DNA of 64,000 bases, from assembly GCF_964204865.1 (NCBI RefSeq), contig NC_135258.1, positions 6,129,001-6,193,000 on the forward strand. Direction: 5' to 3'. Source of the DNA: Styela clava (taxonomy: Eukaryota > Chordata > Ascidiacea > Stolidobranchia > Styelidae). Shown piece by piece: positions 60,648 through 64,000 of the stretch (positions within the stretch are counted from its first letter, which is position 1; each line of letters begins with the position of its first letter). A program made the translations under genes and the position numbers. Below the pieces are notes generated by a model. It had not been told where the DNA came from. It did not search any database and was given only the letters and a program-made list of their open reading frames with translations.

Positions 60648-63527
60648 ATGGTTAGAAAGGGACAGTTGTCTGCTACACGATGCCACGAGGAGAGCCAAAA
60701 ACAAAGAGATTGCAACAAAAATGTTGTTGAATATAAAGGTAATATTTGATGACATGCTCAGCGTATAGCTCAATTACGAGCATCGTTATAAAAGTTACCA
60801 ATTAGAATAAAACCACAAACCAATAAAACGTTTTGCTAAGTTGTTGCTGTTGTTAGGGTTCTTGTTGTTGCCCTCGCTTGATATCCATATTATTTATTTA
60901 AAAGTATTAAGCGCGTAACACATACAAATCAAATCCCTCGCACTAAAATTTTGGCCCACATAATATACTCAACAGATTGTGTTGTTTAAACAGACGCAGA
61001 AGCACAAACGATCAAAAAGTATCAGAACAGAAAAAATATGGAGCAGAAAGATATTGAAGACGATGATCTGCACGATCAGAACGGTCCGCAAAATTCAGAT
61101 TCTGGTCGTCTCAATAGGTATATTAGTTGAAGCCCGGATGTTAGATTTTCTGTTGATATTGGAATTAGTTCCCGTACTCAGTATTGGTAAGATTACAAAC
61201 ACCCATCTGAAACTGAAAACGGCTTACAAACCGCAAAGTTTTTGTAGAAATGGAGTTGGGATGGAAATAATATGCATCTGAAGTTATAAGCCGGGTCTAT
61301 CTTTGAATCGCTCGGAAGAGTAGTGGTCAGATTCAATTATATCTTCTTCTATTATTATCTAATCTCATTTATAGTTATAAATTTCTTATCAGCCTCATAA
61401 CAACGTATCTTTCGAGTACATGGAACTCACAACACAGCAAAACAATTTCAACAATGAAACGAGAAAAGCAATTATCATGCAGGAAAAAAACGTCTCCAGA
61501 AAATAATTCAACTAACGGTATTCATATTTTTTTGTTTATATAGTAATATTAGTTTTTAACCGGCGGAATAAATCGGTAAACGGAACTGAGTTGAGTAAAC
61601 GAATGTAATCTTATATTTCCTTTTCAAAAGACAAAAACATTCCGCCGATTTCGAATACATTGAATTTTGTGACTATGAGTGAGATATTGCGCATTGACAT
61701 GCAGTTTCTTTTTTGCCATTTTGTTTACCGTTTGACCATTTCGGGGCTTGTGTGACGGCGACTGCAAAAATGCTTGAACGAGATATTAATAAAGTAATGA
61801 GAATAAGAATGAAATAATCTTTTTCTGCAAAATAGCAAGCACATTCGTTAGGTTCCATTTCAGATCATAGTTTAACTTTTAGGGAACCATATAATTGCGG
61901 CAGTTTAACGGAGTTAGCAGGTCAATCTATTTCAACTTTTCTAGGGTTTTTCTTAAATTTTTTCAATAACCCGGCAGAGTCTCATTGGGCCCGGCATTCA
62001 CTGTTTTATAACGTATGGGAACACTTCATTCCGTCACCATTGTTTGCCGATCTTTTTAGCAAACACGACTAATATGTGACTATTTTACGACTCTTTACAG
62101 ATGTGAGTTGGAAGCTGATTATATCAATCAATCTGTTGATGATCTTGGTTTCATTTGCTGCATGTTGTTTGGTAGTGACTGTTTATTTTAAGGTAGTTTT
62201 AGGCAAATACATTTATAGGAATATTATGCCGAATGCTTATTTATTTAATTGGGACTCATTGAATTAAACCATTTGAATCCCACATCAACCGGGTTCACAA
62301 GAGTCTACAAGCAGCGTGTACTATTGCCCTAGCGATGACTTAATGAAGTCACATGAATAAAACCATATTGATTAGTATATCATTAAGACCTACAGGCAAT
62401 AATTTTTTCCGTATTTATCTCTTCTCCCTCATTTAAAAGTTATACATATCTACTATAGTAAAGCCGTTGTAGCACAATTAATATTGAAATGATAAATTGT
62501 TTTGTACAGTTTACTTCAATGGAAGAGCATTCAACGTATGATGCCGGTGAGTTAGTATTGGGCTGAGGTGAGCGAATGTACAAATCCTACTCTACCATTT
62601 ACTCTTTTTTATATCAACAGAACCAAATGAGGAATTCATCAAGCTCAGCAAGGGTAACGTAATTGTGTGTAAATTTTAACGGTAAATTTTAATGGTTTTG
62701 AGAGTCATCTACTCATAATATGAGTTATTATTATAGCTTATCAGTGTTTAATAGGTAGTTGAAAAAATTTGTTTTGACTTTGAGTTGAAAAAAACTTTGA
62801 CTCCTACCCCCCCAAAAATTGAGAAAAAATTTTGTGAATTTTGTGAATCAAAACTTTGCGTATACACGCCTTTTGAAGAGCGCGCAGTAAACTTAATTCT
62901 TTTGAGGCTTCTAAACATAATTGTCTTATACCATTCATTGTCTTGAATTCCAACTTCTGCAAATTCAGAATTTCGACTCCAACGAATTTGAAAATGCGAT
63001 TTCACGTCAAGTTGAAAAATTCCAAACTCCACGATCCTATAGTCAATATAATACCAATAAACTGATTACAGATTACCTCAGTAAAATACAAAGAAAAATC
63101 AGTGGTGAGCACTTTTAATTGCTGTGTATTGTTTTGTCTTTATTGTTAGTAATTGCACCAAGTAAGTTTAGCCAAAAAATGTGACTTACAGGGATCCCAA
63201 GCAGAGATATAGTTCAATTAGGCTTTTAACATGATCTGACCCCATAAAAACAGAAAACGACAAAATATTTGCTGGACATACTCATAGGACATCGAATAAA
63301 AACTAAGGAAAGTGTTGTATAATTTTCACACAAACTTTGGGAATAAAACTAAGCAAGCCGTAAATCAACAAAAAATGAGTCGGTGAGTGTCAACTTGTCC
63401 ATGTTATAAAACAACAAACAAGGTAATTCCACGTTTAATGCTTTTTAATTTAGAAATGATGAAACAACTTGAACATGAAAGTCTAATGACAGTGGAACTC
63501 CCAAGACATCTTCACATGAAAGAATGA
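60648..63527 (+). CDS. Short paralogue: type II membrane protein with three hendecad exons, no FReD
   Basis: Chained exons: 60648-60738, 60994-61117, 61438-61517, 62101-62192, 62510-62546, 62621-62653, 63072-63104 and 63454-63527; 564 nt, 188 codons including stop, phases agreeing throughout. The product (~187 residues) has a charged cytosolic tail of about 98 residues (KNMEQKDIEDDD; KREKQLSCRKK before the membrane), one transmembrane helix (VSWKLIISINLLMIL onward), a short spacer (FTSMEEHSTYDA) and stalk units EPNEEFIKLSK, DYLSKIQRKIS and EMMKQLEHESL. The membrane exon is 92 nt, phase 1 to 0, as in the upstream gene, and aligns with it (GWKLILSI versus SWKLIISI). This shows a tandem duplication. 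The last exon runs to a TGA with an AATAAA downstream, so the fibrinogen domain is absent unless alternative exons lie beyond the window. Confidence 0.7.
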
Positions 63528-63602
63528 TCGAATTGTTTCTACAAGACAATAGCCAACGTCAAAGTTCATTATATTGCTTTCGATGAGGTGGATTTATGAA
63601 TG

Positions 63603-63608
63603 AATAAA
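63603..63608 (+). terminator. Poly(A) signal of the short paralogue
   Basis: AATAAA 75 bases after the TGA at 63525-63527, with a second at about 63621. This supports the gene ending here. Confidence 0.5.
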
Positions 63609-63629
63609 GTATTTTTTTGATAATAAAGT

Positions 63630-64000
63630 TGGGAGCAAGACGTTTATCAACTATTACTTTTCATATATTAAAATATTGCTCGGTCATCTTTTGTCCCATT
63701 ACCATTAATGTTTTAATTATATTGATAAAGTAGGCAGGTACGTGTTTTGAAGTAAATACGGACCTAGAGAGCAATGCACACATTTATATATATGCGGGCA
63801 TGAAGCACAATCACTCCGTCCCCATGTAAATTCTAAGAGCCATATTAATGACCACACGTTCTTCGAAATAGCGTAAAACTGATTGTATCGATACTGTGAT
63901 TGTAAACGGCAGCCGTTCTACGTCACACATAAACTACTTATTTTACAATTTCAGCATCATTAATGACCATAATAAATAAATCAGCTTTTTCGAACACTTA
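63630..64000. other. 3' end of window, no gene assigned
   Basis: An acceptor-like tttcag at 63949-63954 precedes a phase-compatible ASLMTIINKS, but no GT donor follows, so I do not call it an exon. The paralogue could still have exons beyond the edge. Confidence 0.35.

Noticed and set aside
62969-63104. Longer version of the 63072 stalk exon, because its frame is open from about 62921
   Set aside because: The attcag acceptor before 62969 puts it in a frame with an early stop. Only the acceptor before 63072 gives phase 1 and a standard 33-nt unit.
63955-63984. Further stalk exon at the window edge
   Set aside because: It has a good acceptor and compatible frame, but no GT donor, and it follows two AATAAA signals.

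Overview
This is a eukaryotic nuclear window, AT-rich, with spliceosomal introns (GT..AG, many gtaagt/gtgagt donors), non-LTR retrotransposon debris, tRNA-derived SINEs and many small hAT-like and MITE-like DNA transposons. The gene set (mitochondrial ketoacyl synthase, CCDC74, DAPP1, fibrinogen-domain membrane protein) is metazoan. The compact AT-rich layout, MITE load and fibrinogen-related genes fit an invertebrate chordate, most likely an ascidian tunicate. The species assignment is inference.

Layout. 1-2.4 kb: no gene recognised. 2.4-4.7 kb: nested tandem repeats, a 173/191-bp array inside a ~151-bp array. 4.7-6.0 kb: 5'-truncated LINE ORF2 tail ending in poly(A). 6.76-8.09 kb (+): intronless mitochondrial beta-ketoacyl-ACP synthase (OXSM). 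10.9-12.1 kb (-): nine-finger C2H2 protein. 14.5-15.6 kb (-): CCDC74 orthologue. 15.6-25.9 kb: transposon-rich, no convincing gene. 25.96-30.60 kb (+): five-exon DAPP1 (SH2-PH adaptor). 32.8-55.5 kb (+): one large gene of about 44 coding exons. 60.6-63.5 kb (+): a shorter tandem paralogue of its 5' half.

The large gene is the most unusual item. I could chain its exons by hand from ATG to stop with every splice phase agreeing. It encodes a type II membrane protein of about 716 residues: an acidic cytosolic tail, one transmembrane helix, a Gly-Pro-Pro hinge, a long extracellular stalk and a C-terminal fibrinogen-like domain (FReD). The stalk is built from 25 separate 33-nt exons, almost all phase 1-1, plus a few of 27-54 nt. 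Each 33-nt exon encodes one 11-residue hendecad with hydrophobic residues at positions 2, 6 and 10. Exon and coiled-coil repeat therefore coincide, and skipping any exon keeps both the reading frame and the coil register. A stop-bearing exon with its own AATAAA lies inside the array, and the downstream paralogue also ends after only three such repeats. This suggests long FReD-bearing and short FReD-less products. The domain order resembles FIBCD1-type fibrinogen receptors; the ligand and function are unknown.
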